Below, piece after piece: positions 22,104 to 33,268 of a stretch of 64,000 nt of DNA (position 1 is its first letter; the number at the start of each line of letters is the position of its first letter). A program made the translations under genes and the position numbers. Origin of the DNA: Alphaproteobacteria bacterium (GTDB lineage Bacteria > Pseudomonadota > Alphaproteobacteria > Sphingomonadales > JAKSBY01); contig JAJFIV010000012.1 in the NCBI GenBank assembly GCA_021774625.1, positions 57,103 through 121,102 of the forward strand, given 5' to 3'. The notes below the pieces were generated by a model, which worked only from the letters and a program-made list of their open reading frames with translations, was not told the DNA's origin and did no database searches.

Positions 22104-22625
22104 ATGATCATCAGACCGGCTCTCGAGAAAGATCATACCGAACTGTCCCGCATTATGCGGCAATCCATCCGTTTGGGCTGCCGCAAAGCCTATGGGGGTG
22201 AAGTGGTCGATGCCTGGACGGACGAAGCCAACACGGTGTTTGAATTCACCATCCCCGAGCGTACCTTTGCCGGGGAGCGGGCGGGAAAATTGCTCGGATT
22301 CTGTTCCTGGGTGACGCAGGCGGATGATGCCGCTGTTCCTGAGCCGCGTGATACGCCCATTGATCCGGCCACCGGCTATGCCCGCATTAACCGCATGTTT
22401 CTGCTGCCGGACGCCTTCGGTACAGGTTTGGCCCGGTCCCTGCTGCAGACAACGGAAGACGCCGCCCGCAAAGATGGATTTTGCCGTTTCGTGCTCTGGT
22501 CGAGCCTCAATGCGCTTCGTTTTTACAAGGCCGCCGGTTATCGGGAAAGGGAAGAGGAAATCGTTCCGGTCACAAAAAATTATCGGATTCCGATTATTAA
22601 AATGAGCAAAGAAGCCGGATTCTGA
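22104..22625 (+). CDS. GNAT family N-acetyltransferase
   Basis: MIIRPALEKDHTELSRIMRQSIR...RINRMFLLPDAFGTGLARSLLQTTEDAAR...LNALRFYKAAGY. Confidence 0.82.
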   Translation: MIIRPALEKDHTELSRIMRQSIRLGCRKAYGGEVVDAWTDEANTVFEFTIPERTFAGERAGKLLGFCSWVTQADDAAVPEPRDTPIDPATGYARINRMFLLPDAFGTGLARSLLQTTEDAARKDGFCRFVLWSSLNALRFYKAAGYREREEEIVPVTKNYRIPIIKMSKEAGF

Positions 22626-22690
22626 TCCTGGCCATTCAGAAAATCGAAAGTTTTTACCGCTAAGCTGCCTTCATAAACCGGAGAGCAGCC

Positions 22691-23245
22691 ATGAAACCGG
22701 TATGGACGGTCGCGTTTGCGATGTTTTCCTTGCTGACCACGCCATTTGGCGCTGGCCAGGCGGGAGAAGACGGTCCCGAAAATCCCGCTGGATATCAGAT
22801 CAAATTCACCGAGGCCCTGACCCTTCTAGAAAGCGACCGGATTGAGGATATCGACCGTGCGCTCGGGCTTTTGGAACGCGCCGCCAGGGAAGGCGCGCCG
22901 ATCCACGTCATTCTCGGCGATCTCTACAGCCGCGGCACCCGGGCGCCGCGGGACTTTCAGAAGGCCGCCCGGTGGTATCTGATTGCCGCTGAAAGCGGCG
23001 ATGGTATCGGCCAGCTTGAAATGGGCAAGCTTTATCTGGATGGCCGGGGCGTCGCCATTAACCTTGTCATGTCTATTCTTTATCTTGAACTCGCCCGCGG
23101 GCGTATCCGGGATGCCGGGCTGAAACGGGAAGCGGAAAAACACCTCGCCCGCGCCAAGCGTCATGCCTCCCTCGAAGACTGGCGGGAAGTCAAAAAGCGC
23201 CTCGACACATGGCGGCCCAAACCGCTCAGCGAACTTTTAAATTAG
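22691..23245 (+). CDS. SEL1-like repeat protein, exported
   Basis: Signal peptide then GDLYSRGTRAPRDFQKAARWYLIAAESGDGIGQLEMGKLYLDGRGVAIN. Confidence 0.85.
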   Translation: MKPVWTVAFAMFSLLTTPFGAGQAGEDGPENPAGYQIKFTEALTLLESDRIEDIDRALGLLERAAREGAPIHVILGDLYSRGTRAPRDFQKAARWYLIAAESGDGIGQLEMGKLYLDGRGVAINLVMSILYLELARGRIRDAGLKREAEKHLARAKRHASLEDWREVKKRLDTWRPKPLSELLN

Positions 23246-23373
23246 AGGCTTGACCCTACTTCAGTTCCACCTCGCTAGTCATGTGAGTCACATAAGAACA
23301 AAAACGGAACATCTTGTTGCTTCCGGGGATGGAATCCGTTATCTTCAGAAGACAAATATAAAAGGAGCCTACC

Positions 23374-23733
23374 GTGAGTGAGGAAAATAACTGCCATGAC
23401 CGATGCATCAATTATATCGAATTTAATGTCGCCGACGTGGCCCGGGCGAAGGATTTTTACGGCCGGGCATTCGGCTGGACCTATACGGATTACGGCCCGG
23501 ACTATTGCTCATTTTCCGACGGCCATATGACGGGCGGTTTCACGGCTCTGGGCCCGGTCAGGCCCGGCGGGCCGCTGGTGGTGCTGTATGGCGAGAACCT
23601 GGCGGAAATCCAGGCGGGGATTGAGGCGGCGGGCGGCGTCATTGTGAAGCCGGTCTTTGATTTTCCCGGCGGCCGGCGTTTCCATTTTACCGACCCGGAT
23701 GGTTACGAACTTGCCGTCTGGACAGCGGCTTAG
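23374..23733 (+). CDS. VOC (glyoxalase-fold) family protein
   Basis: INYIEFNVADVARAKDFYGRAFGWTYTDYGPDYCSFSDG...RRFHFTDPDGYELAVW. Confidence 0.92.
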   Translation: MSEENNCHDRCINYIEFNVADVARAKDFYGRAFGWTYTDYGPDYCSFSDGHMTGGFTALGPVRPGGPLVVLYGENLAEIQAGIEAAGGVIVKPVFDFPGGRRFHFTDPDGYELAVWTAA

Positions 23734-23803
23734 GCGTTGCAGTCCCGCTGCTAAACTTGTGACTTGATTGCGCGCCCGTTCTATTCCACACTGTGTCCAT
23801 CCT

Positions 23804-25789
<1,986 letters not shown>

Positions 25790-25813
25790 GGTAATGGTAT
25801 GGGCGTCCCATAA

Positions 25814-25830
25814 TTAAGTATACCGTCCCC
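25814..25830 (+). repeat. REP-like motif, copy A
   Basis: TTAAGTATACCGTCCCC; exact reverse complement of 63335-63351. Confidence 0.7.
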
Positions 25831-25871
25831 GGAACCGAAACTAATGTGCCGACGAAAAAAGGGTATTTGTT

Positions 25872-26342
25872 ATGCTAATTCGAATAGCTGCTATTTTTCT
25901 AACCACTATCATCTCAATAAACATACACTCTACCGTATACGCCAAGGACGAAGAAACCAATCTTGGCCGTTTGATGTGGTCGGCATTTTCTTGTGCAACT
26001 TATGCCGAACTTTCCGGAAGCAAAGATGAACAGGCGCGTCTCTTCCTAATTGGTTACAACGCAGGGAAGGCATTTCTAGAAGGTGTAAAAAATGGGACTA
26101 TTTCTGAAGCCCAGGCGCAAAAAGCGCCCATCGGCGTTTTGATGAATCTCGGCGGGCCAAGCATCGACTTCATGGTCGGAGCGATTTTCAAAAGTTCAAG
26201 CAACAACGCCTACGATAGTGTCGTGAAAAAAAACGAATATGGCGTACTGCTTGAACCATCCAAGTGGGTCACGGACGACAAGCTCAAAAATGCTAGAGCG
26301 GAGAACAAGTATCATAATTCGAATTGCGAATTGATCCAATAA
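25872..26342 (+). CDS. Exported hypothetical protein
   Basis: 156 aa; signal peptide MLIRIAAIFLTTIISINIHSTVYA; no family recognised. Confidence 0.65.
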   Translation: MLIRIAAIFLTTIISINIHSTVYAKDEETNLGRLMWSAFSCATYAELSGSKDEQARLFLIGYNAGKAFLEGVKNGTISEAQAQKAPIGVLMNLGGPSIDFMVGAIFKSSSNNAYDSVVKKNEYGVLLEPSKWVTDDKLKNARAENKYHNSNCELIQ

Positions 26343-26361
26343 CCTCGGATTTCGCAATTCC

Positions 26362-26386
26362 GGTGACAGTTTACTTAATTCCCAAC
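26362..26386 (+). repeat. REP-like motif, diverged copy B (inverted relative to copy A)
   Basis: ccggtgacagtttacttaattccc matches the reverse complement of the copy A region (TTCCGGGGACGGTATACTTAATT) with a few mismatches. Confidence 0.5.
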
Positions 26387-26685
26387 TTTATCTGTCTCAC
26401 GCTCTGTTTTGTGGTATCTGGATATCTGGGGGCAGTACATAATTAATTTGCGTGGATTATGGTGCAGTTTACCAAATGCACTTGATCATTGCTCTTTGGC
26501 AGTGGCAATCATCCCGCCCGGGTTGCGCTGCAACTCAACCTTGGGCGGGTCCCGCACCCCCGTTTCTTATGCAAACCGCCGGCTTCAGGGTCAATAACAG
26601 AGGCGGTCAATTCAGTTTGTTGCCGGCGCCGCCGTCTTTCCAGGTTGAAGATTTTACATAATTCGGGTATACTGAGAGGGTATGC

Positions 26686-26712
26686 GGAGCCCTGCCGGGC
26701 TCCGTTTTGTGT
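26686..26712 (+). terminator. Possible rho-independent terminator
   Basis: GGAGCCC-TGCC-GGGCTCC followed by gttttgtgttt. Confidence 0.6.
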
Positions 26713-26870
26713 TTGCTGGCGGCGGCGAAAAACCGGTCGGAAAAAGTCACTGATTCCGCTCCGGATGGATTTGTTAAGTATTTGAATATAAAGCGATACT
26801 TTATGGCATTCGTGGGAAATAATTTTCCGGGTTTCCCGGGTCCGTCTGATGTGTCCTTACGGGGATTGTC

Positions 26871-27683
26871 ATGAGCCGCTCCGGTCATCCTCTCTTCGAC
26901 CTTGACGCCTATCTGGGGCGCATCGGCCTTGCCGCGCCGCCCCCCGTCAGCGAGGACGGATTGCGCGCCCTGCATCAGGCGCAGGTTTTCACTATCCCGT
27001 TCGAGAATCTGGATATTCATCTCGGCCGGGGCATTGATGTTGCGCCGGGCGCGATTTTCGACAAGCTGGTCCGCCATCCCCGCGGCGGCTATTGTTTTGA
27101 GTTGAACGGGCTTTTGTTTCAGGCGTTGCGGGTCCTCGGCTTTGAGGCCCGCCGGGTGCTGGCGCGGGTTTTTATCGAACCGGGCCAGCCTTCGGGGCGC
27201 ACCCATCTCGCCATTCTTGTCCGCCTTGGCGGCCGCGACTGGCTTTGTGATGCCGGATTTGGCGGCGGCACGCCCCGCCATCCCCTGCCGTTTGAGACGG
27301 ACCGGGTGGCCGCCCAGTTTGATGACCGCTACCGGCTGACCGGCCATCCCCTCGGGATCATGCTGCAGAATGACGCGGGACAGGGCTTTCGGGATTATTA
27401 CTGTTTTACCGATGAGCCGGTGATCGCGGCGGATATCGCGCTTGGCAATCATTACACATCCACCGCCCCCGCCTCGCGCTTTGTTTTGCACCGGACGGCG
27501 GTTCTGCCAAGCGCCGCGGGCCGCCAATCGTTGATCGATTATCAGTTGCTGCTGACCGGGGCGGGAGAAAAACAGCGGCGGGAAATCGCCGGGGGGCAGG
27601 CCTATCTAAATTGCCTGAGAGACATTTTCGGCATTGATCTTGGCGTGACGCCTGATAAGCTGAAGCCCTTACCGACTGCATGA
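26871..27683 (+). CDS. nat: Arylamine N-acetyltransferase
   Basis: FENLDIHLGRGIDV...RHPRGGYCFELNGLLFQALRVLGF (catalytic RGGYCFE) and THLAILV. Confidence 0.95.
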   Translation: MSRSGHPLFDLDAYLGRIGLAAPPPVSEDGLRALHQAQVFTIPFENLDIHLGRGIDVAPGAIFDKLVRHPRGGYCFELNGLLFQALRVLGFEARRVLARVFIEPGQPSGRTHLAILVRLGGRDWLCDAGFGGGTPRHPLPFETDRVAAQFDDRYRLTGHPLGIMLQNDAGQGFRDYYCFTDEPVIAADIALGNHYTSTAPASRFVLHRTAVLPSAAGRQSLIDYQLLLTGAGEKQRREIAGGQAYLNCLRDIFGIDLGVTPDKLKPLPTA

Positions 27684-27693
27684 GGTTCTCAAC

Positions 27694-28464
27694 ATGAGAG
27701 TGACCGTCTGCCAGCTGCCCAATGACCAGGACGAGATGGAAAGCGCCTGGCAAAAACTGCTCCATCATACCCGTTCCAAATGCTCCGACTTTGTCCTGCT
27801 GCCGGAAATGCCTTTCTCGCCGTGGCTGGCGGCCTCAAATAAAGTGAGCCCCGCTGACTGGAAAAAATCGGTCAAAAGGCATGAAGAATGGCTGGAACGC
27901 TGCCGCGAATTTGCGCCGGCGACGGTCGTCACCACCTGCCCGGTGATTGCCGGCGGGAAGCGGCTCAACCGCGCCTTTGTCGTGTGTGCCCGCGAAGCGC
28001 CGAAAGTGGTCCATGAAAAATATTATCTGCCCAATGAACCGGGCTTCAGGGAAGCGGACTGGTATGACCGCGGCAATGGAAGCTTCGAGAGTTTCGATGC
28101 CTGCGGTATCCGCGCCGGAGTGATGATCTGTACCGATCTGTGGTTTTTTGAGCATGCCCGCGCCTATGGCAGGGCCGGCATTCATCTGCTGCTTGTGCCG
28201 CGGGCCACGCCTTATGATACGGTGGATAAATGGATGACCGGCGGGCGGGCGGCGGCGGTGGTCTCCGGCGCCTATTGCCTGTCGTCCAATCTTTACAACC
28301 CGCCGGGCGAGGGCGCCAATCTCGGCGGGCTCGGCTTTATTATCGATCCCGATGGCGGCGTAATGGAGGCGACGGCCCCGGACAATCCGTTCTCGACCGT
28401 CGAGATTGATCTGCAGCGGGCCGAACGCGCTAAAAAGACTTATCCCCGTTACGTCCAGGAATAG
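27694..28464 (+). CDS. Carbon-nitrogen hydrolase (nitrilase superfamily)
   Basis: VLLPEMPFSPW (Glu), HEKYYLPNEPGF (Lys), RAGVMICTDLWFFEHAR (Cys). Confidence 0.9.
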   Translation: MRVTVCQLPNDQDEMESAWQKLLHHTRSKCSDFVLLPEMPFSPWLAASNKVSPADWKKSVKRHEEWLERCREFAPATVVTTCPVIAGGKRLNRAFVVCAREAPKVVHEKYYLPNEPGFREADWYDRGNGSFESFDACGIRAGVMICTDLWFFEHARAYGRAGIHLLLVPRATPYDTVDKWMTGGRAAAVVSGAYCLSSNLYNPPGEGANLGGLGFIIDPDGGVMEATAPDNPFSTVEIDLQRAERAKKTYPRYVQE

Positions 28465-28522
28465 CGTCCCGTAAACAGATGGTGATATATCCGCCTGAGG
28501 CCTTCTGCTATGTTTATGGCAG

Positions 28523-29107
28523 ATGATAAAGGAGAAGATGATGGTGCGTTTTTTAGCAATCGCCGGGCTGTTTTTTGGCTCAATTTTGGTCGTTGGTGCA
28601 CAGGAGCCGGAAGAAAAGGTTGATCCCGCACTCAAGGAGCAGGCCGGGCCGATGACGGTCGAGCGGCTCAACGATCTCATTTTCCTGCTGGATGAAAATG
28701 CCGAACGGACGGCCAATAGCTGGGTGTTCAGAATCAACGATCTCCCGCTGACTGTTGTCAGCGACCCTGCGGCCGACAGGATGCGGATGGTGATCGGCAT
28801 TGCTGAGGCAGACAGTTTAACGCCGGAACTTTTGGAGCGCCTGATGCAGGCCAATTTCGATTCCGCCCTTGATGCCCGCTATTCCCTGGCGCAGGACATA
28901 TTATGGTCGACTTATATTCATCCCCTTTCCAGCCTGACAACGGATGAATTCATCTCCGGCCTGACCCAGACCATGAATCTCGCCCTGACCTACGGGACAT
29001 CTTACTCCTCAGGCCTGTTCACGTTCGGTGGCGGTGACAGCGGGGATATTATCCAGCGGGAAGAACTCAACCGTCTGCTGAAGGGAAATCCTGGTCAGCC
29101 AACATAA
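28523..29107 (+). CDS. Exported hypothetical protein, possibly YbjN/secretion-chaperone-like fold
   Basis: Signal peptide FLAIAGLFFGSILVVGAQ; MTVERLNDLIFLLDENAERTANSWVFRINDLPLTVVSDPAADRMRMVIGIAEAD. Confidence 0.6.
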   Translation: MIKEKMMVRFLAIAGLFFGSILVVGAQEPEEKVDPALKEQAGPMTVERLNDLIFLLDENAERTANSWVFRINDLPLTVVSDPAADRMRMVIGIAEADSLTPELLERLMQANFDSALDARYSLAQDILWSTYIHPLSSLTTDEFISGLTQTMNLALTYGTSYSSGLFTFGGGDSGDIIQREELNRLLKGNPGQPT

Positions 29108-29111
29108 AAAC

Positions 29112-29153
29112 AACTAACAATTGAATTATAAATATTTATTTCAATTATTAGTT
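29112..29153. repeat. AT-rich imperfect inverted repeat
   Basis: AACTAACAATTGAATTATAAATATTTATTTCAATTATTAGTT; arms match at about 17/21 positions. Confidence 0.5.
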
Positions 29154-29264
29154 CAATATATAAACTTTGTTCTCATTAATACTATTTTATCTCACTTTAA
29201 ATTAAAATAATCCCAATAATTATTTATAGAGTTGTTTCAATTGCTGTAAGTGCAAGGGGTTAAT

Positions 29265-29558
29265 ATGATGAATATTCAACTATTAGCTCGCTTGGGGGTT
29301 CGCGAAAAGATTTATTTTGGTTTTGGCGGTGTATTGCTTCTGGCTGTTGCCGCTACCATATTTGCAATTATCGAGATTTCGACATTATCGGAAGATTTCG
29401 ACCGTTATACTGATCTGGCGCAGGACGCCCTGTTGGCATCCGAAATCAATGCCGACATGGCAAAGACGCAGATGAATTGCAATTACGCTATGTCCCCGGA
29501 ATTCCGGAATTCCGGAATTACCACGCTGGGCATTTATTCCTCCCTTGATTGTATTTAG
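29265..29558 (+). pseudogene. Truncated methyl-accepting chemotaxis protein N-terminus
   Basis: LARLGVREKIYFGFGGVLLLAVAATIFAIIEISTLSEDFDRYTDLAQDALLASEINADMAKTQMN then breaks at (CCGGAATT)x3; no HAMP or signalling domain follows. Confidence 0.65.
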
Positions 29559-29604
29559 TAATTGAATACTGCTAATTATTGACACGAATTTAGCTGCAAT
29601 AACG

Positions 29605-30891
29605 TCACTTCTCTTCCAAACTTTGCTCAAATTTGCTTGTGCAATAATGCCGATCAAAACTCTTCCGCTCTAAAAGAGTCCAATATTTCCCTAGCAGTAG
29701 CGCGGAATCTAACGGCACAAACTCCTGCTGAGTTTTTAACGCGCTATTGCGGACCTGCAGAGCTTCTTGTTGCATGCTTTTACACGCCCCAATATCTGAT
29801 GTGGTTTCTATTATCGTAGCGAATAATACTGCCGCTTTGGTTTCCAAATATGCCCGCATATATGAATCACAAGAATCTCGATATGCTTTGAGTTTCAATA
29901 TCCTCCGCGCGTTCGCCAACGATTGACGCAGGCGCCCTAAAGCAGCCAATATTCGTCCATTTTCCTCCAAATCAGAGGCCAATGAAAAAACGTAACTATC
30001 AATCGCAATAATATCTTCATTGACAGGATTAAGAAGAGGGTCAGATAGTGGATACGAAGTATCACGCAATTCTGCCCGGGACCAACTTTCTTCTCGCAAT
30101 TCTTCGAGGCGGGCCTCTGTCTTCGGGTCAATTTTCTGCCCCTTGCGTTTTGCCACCAGTGCTTCTTCAATGAGCAGTTGATCATTTGTGTCCGCTATGC
30201 CGTTATTTGGGTCGCGCAAAGCACTCTCGATATGCCGAATTTGGCCGCTATATATGCCGCCCTTTCCTAGCATCGCCCGTTCTTTTTCTAACTCTTCATC
30301 GGTCATCAGGGCTTCCCAGTCCGTCTGCCGATATTGCTCAAGAATATCCTTTTGCATGTTCAGAAATTGACGGGCACGGTTTAAATAGGTTTCGTCTTCC
30401 GTGAAGCGCCATAGCCAGTAATTGGCCCTAATTGTATCAAAATAGCGCCCCACCAGAGAATTGATGAATAATTGCGAGACCATTGAAAATCCCGGACTTG
30501 GAAAATCCGTTGCCGAACCAAATTGCAGTGAACGGAACGCAACAAATGGCGCAATTTCGTTTAAAAGATCTTTGTCGCCCGCATCGATGGCGAAAGACAT
30601 TGTATTTCCAAAATCAGAACCCCTGAGGTATGCGTCCGCTAAGGATTGATCAGGATTCGTAATTTCTTTTTTTGTGCGGCGGATAAATTTATCGTTCAAA
30701 TAGGGTTTTGTCTGTTTTTTCCAGGATGCGTAATTTTTTGCATGCGCGTCCTCAACGATCCTGCAAACTTCATCAGAAACTTGAGCAATTATAGGGGAAT
30801 ACGGCACGGGAACTAAAATTGCGCAAATGCAGCAGATTTTGAGACCCCCCCTAATCCAACGCTGATTTCTATGAGTCATCCTCTCCATCAC
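29605..30891 (-). CDS. Exported hypothetical protein, helical, no recognised family
   Basis: 428 aa; N-terminal hydrophobic export signal, predominantly alpha-helical. Confidence 0.6.
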   Translation of the reverse strand: MMERMTHRNQRWIRGGLKICCICAILVPVPYSPIIAQVSDEVCRIVEDAHAKNYASWKKQTKPYLNDKFIRRTKKEITNPDQSLADAYLRGSDFGNTMSFAIDAGDKDLLNEIAPFVAFRSLQFGSATDFPSPGFSMVSQLFINSLVGRYFDTIRANYWLWRFTEDETYLNRARQFLNMQKDILEQYRQTDWEALMTDEELEKERAMLGKGGIYSGQIRHIESALRDPNNGIADTNDQLLIEEALVAKRKGQKIDPKTEARLEELREESWSRAELRDTSYPLSDPLLNPVNEDIIAIDSYVFSLASDLEENGRILAALGRLRQSLANARRILKLKAYRDSCDSYMRAYLETKAAVLFATIIETTSDIGACKSMQQEALQVRNSALKTQQEFVPLDSALLLGKYWTLLERKSFDRHYCTSKFEQSLEEK

Positions 30892-31027
30892 CTCTCTCCG
30901 TCCGTTATGGTTAACTGGCGTATATGATTATGCTGCGGCACAGATATGGCGTATTGGAGGCAATGGGCGCTTGAGGTTGTCCGGGTGGGGGAATAGTGAT
31001 CTAGTTCGGCCTTGGGGAGTGCCCGGG

Positions 31028-31054
31028 GATTGCTTCGCTCCGCTCGCAATGACA
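31028..31054. repeat. Dispersed intergenic palindromic repeat
   Basis: gattgcttcgctccgctcgcaatgaca, the widely distributed ATTGCTTCGCTCCGCTCGCAATGAC type; encodes spurious LSLRAERSNP. Confidence 0.7.
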
Positions 31055-31380
31055 GTCCAGGGGACATCCCGGCTGATACCTCGCCGGACATTTCGCGCCT
31101 GTTTATAAACCCCCTTCTCACGTCTGCCCCTCCCGCAAACTGAAAATGCCTGAAGGCCCCTTTGCTGTCGCCATGACTACCACCAGGGGCTGTTCACAGT
31201 ATCGTTATCAAAACATAAACCCGTCAACCGGAAAATTCACATCTCCATCTTGCGAAAATCCGAAATACAATCTATCCGCTAATCTCACGCAGCCATCCTC
31301 CACCATTCCGGCCGGACGGTCACCGTGCGGAACTGGCAGATATCCATAACAGAAGCCCGGTTGATCGTGTTTCTGGCCGG

Positions 31381-32127
31381 CTAGGTCGCATCATGAAAGA
31401 TAATGCCGAGCGTATAGCGATTGCCGGTAAGGACCGGGCTGACGCCGTGGCGCATATTCACCCGGTATGTGCGCCTGGTCCCCTGGGCGGGCCGGTAACG
31501 GGTCGCAAAAATAATCATTTCGCCCAGTTCAGGTGACAGGGAATGGCAGCGGGACTGCATGCGGGGGCGCTGTTCGGTGAGAATGAATTCGCCGCCGGTG
31601 AAATCCCCGTGTTTGTCACTCAATATAATCGCCGCCTGAAGGGGGAAAACCACGTCGCCATAAATATCCTGATGCAGGCGGTTATAATCGCCGGAGCCGT
31701 ATTTCAGGATCAGGGGTGTCGGCCTAGGCTGTCCATGGGCGTGGCATATCGTCAAAAAGTCTTCCAGTCTGTCGGGAATGGAGTGATCAATGCCGATATG
31801 GACGGCCCAGTCGCGGGCCACAGGCGCCAGCCCTTCATAAAGACGGTTGCGCAGCCCGGTCACCATCGGCGGAAGAGGGTAAGAAAAATACTGATATTCT
31901 CCCTCCCCAAATCCGTGCCGTTGCATGATGATTTTTGACCGGAAGCGCTGAGGCTGATCATATAAGGTGCGAACTGTTTCACATTCCGCCGTTGTCAGGA
32001 TAGCGGGCGTTTTGGCGTATCCCTGGCGGTGAAGGCTGGCCCTGATCGCGGGCCAGTCAAGTTTATCCAGCCGCTCACGCAGCGCCAGAGAAACGGGCCT
32101 ATCCATATTCCTAACCCCGCTCGCCAT
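31381..32127 (-). CDS. 2OG-Fe(II) oxygenase
   Basis: NRLHQDIYGDVVFPLQAAI (HxD), MRHGVSPV (distal His), NRYTLGIIFHDA; overlaps the 3' end of ada. Confidence 0.85.
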   Translation of the reverse strand: MASGVRNMDRPVSLALRERLDKLDWPAIRASLHRQGYAKTPAILTTAECETVRTLYDQPQRFRSKIIMQRHGFGEGEYQYFSYPLPPMVTGLRNRLYEGLAPVARDWAVHIGIDHSIPDRLEDFLTICHAHGQPRPTPLILKYGSGDYNRLHQDIYGDVVFPLQAAIILSDKHGDFTGGEFILTEQRPRMQSRCHSLSPELGEMIIFATRYRPAQGTRRTYRVNMRHGVSPVLTGNRYTLGIIFHDAT

Positions 32128-33196
32128 GGATCAGCTTTTTCTTGCGGCCAACGCCCCAGCGATAGCCGGTCAGGCCGCCGTTCTTGCCCACCACCCGGTG
32201 ACACGGAATAGCCAGGGCGATTTTATTGGCGCCGCAGGCAGTCCCGACCGCGCGGACCGCCCTGGGCGCGCCAATCCTTTGGGCGATATCAGAATAGGTA
32301 GCCAGTTCGCCCACCGGTATATCCTGCAACGCCTGCCAGACCCGATGCTGAAAGGCGGTGCCCTGAATATCAAGCGGCAGAGACAGGCCCTTTTTCGGCA
32401 TGTCCAGATAATCGATGACAGTGGCGACCCAATCCTTCAGCCGCGCATCGTTCGCAACCAGCTCCGCTTCTGGAAAACGGTCCTGCAGCTCGGCTTCAGC
32501 CTCATCCGGATCATCGGCAAACTGAATGGCGCAGACGCCTTTGTCGGTCGCGCCCACAACCAGAGGCCCCAGAGGGGAGGGAGAGACAGTATAATAAATC
32601 ACCAGTCCCGCACCGCCCTTTTTATAATGGGCGGGCGTCATGCCGAGCGTCTTGGCGTCCTTCTCGTAAAAACGGCTGGAAGAACCATAGCCTGCGCCAT
32701 ATATGGCTTCGGTCACGGTGCCGCCATCCTTGAGTTCTGCTGCGAACCGTTCCCGCCGCTTGGCCTTGGCATATTGTTTGGGCGTCACGCCGGTCATGTC
32801 CCTGAACAGCCGGTGAAAATGGAAGGGGCTGATGCCTGCCTCGGCGGCCAGGTTTTCCAGGGTAAGGGCGTCTTCCGCCTCCTTAATCCTTATGCAGGCC
32901 GCTTCGATGGTTTTTTGTTGCAGATCCAGTGGCGACAGGCCTTTCGGAGCGCAGCGTTTACAGGCCCGGTATCCGGCGCGTTCGGCCTCCACGGCCCCGG
33001 CAAAAAATTCGACATTCTGCCGCTTCGGCTTGCGTGCCGGGCAGGTGGGACGGCAATAAATACCCGTTGTGCGGACCGCAAGCACAAAGGCGCCATCGGC
33101 GTCCGCATCCCGGTTAAGGCAGGCCTTCCAGCGGGCCTGATCTGACATTTCGGATTTCATAAGGTTAAGAGTATGGGGCATTTGTTTTTCCTTCAA
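32111..33196 (-). CDS. ada: Bifunctional transcriptional activator/O6-methylguanine-DNA methyltransferase Ada
   Basis: TTGIYCRPTCPARKPKRQNVEFF, AraC-type HTH, IPCHRVVGKNGGLTGYRWG. Confidence 0.97.
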   Translation of the reverse strand: MKEKQMPHTLNLMKSEMSDQARWKACLNRDADADGAFVLAVRTTGIYCRPTCPARKPKRQNVEFFAGAVEAERAGYRACKRCAPKGLSPLDLQQKTIEAACIRIKEAEDALTLENLAAEAGISPFHFHRLFRDMTGVTPKQYAKAKRRERFAAELKDGGTVTEAIYGAGYGSSSRFYEKDAKTLGMTPAHYKKGGAGLVIYYTVSPSPLGPLVVGATDKGVCAIQFADDPDEAEAELQDRFPEAELVANDARLKDWVATVIDYLDMPKKGLSLPLDIQGTAFQHRVWQALQDIPVGELATYSDIAQRIGAPRAVRAVGTACGANKIALAIPCHRVVGKNGGLTGYRWGVGRKKKLIHGERG

Positions 33197-33268
33197 TGAT
33201 TTCCATCATCATTTACGGGAAAATCAAACAGCCGGCACTCCGCTCCTTGCGGCTTATTTTTCTCGCGC

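Noticed and set aside
26500-26640. Possible tRNA or degenerate tRNA-like segment (gcgggtcccgcacccccg)
   Set aside because: No cloverleaf could be drawn; no TTCGAAT-type T-loop in context.
29496-29519. (CCGGAATT)x3 as a functional iteron
   Set aside because: Only three short copies and no replication gene nearby; treated as a junction marker only.
30888-31121. 77-aa ORF containing LSLRAERSNP
   Set aside because: Translation of a common intergenic repeat, not a gene.
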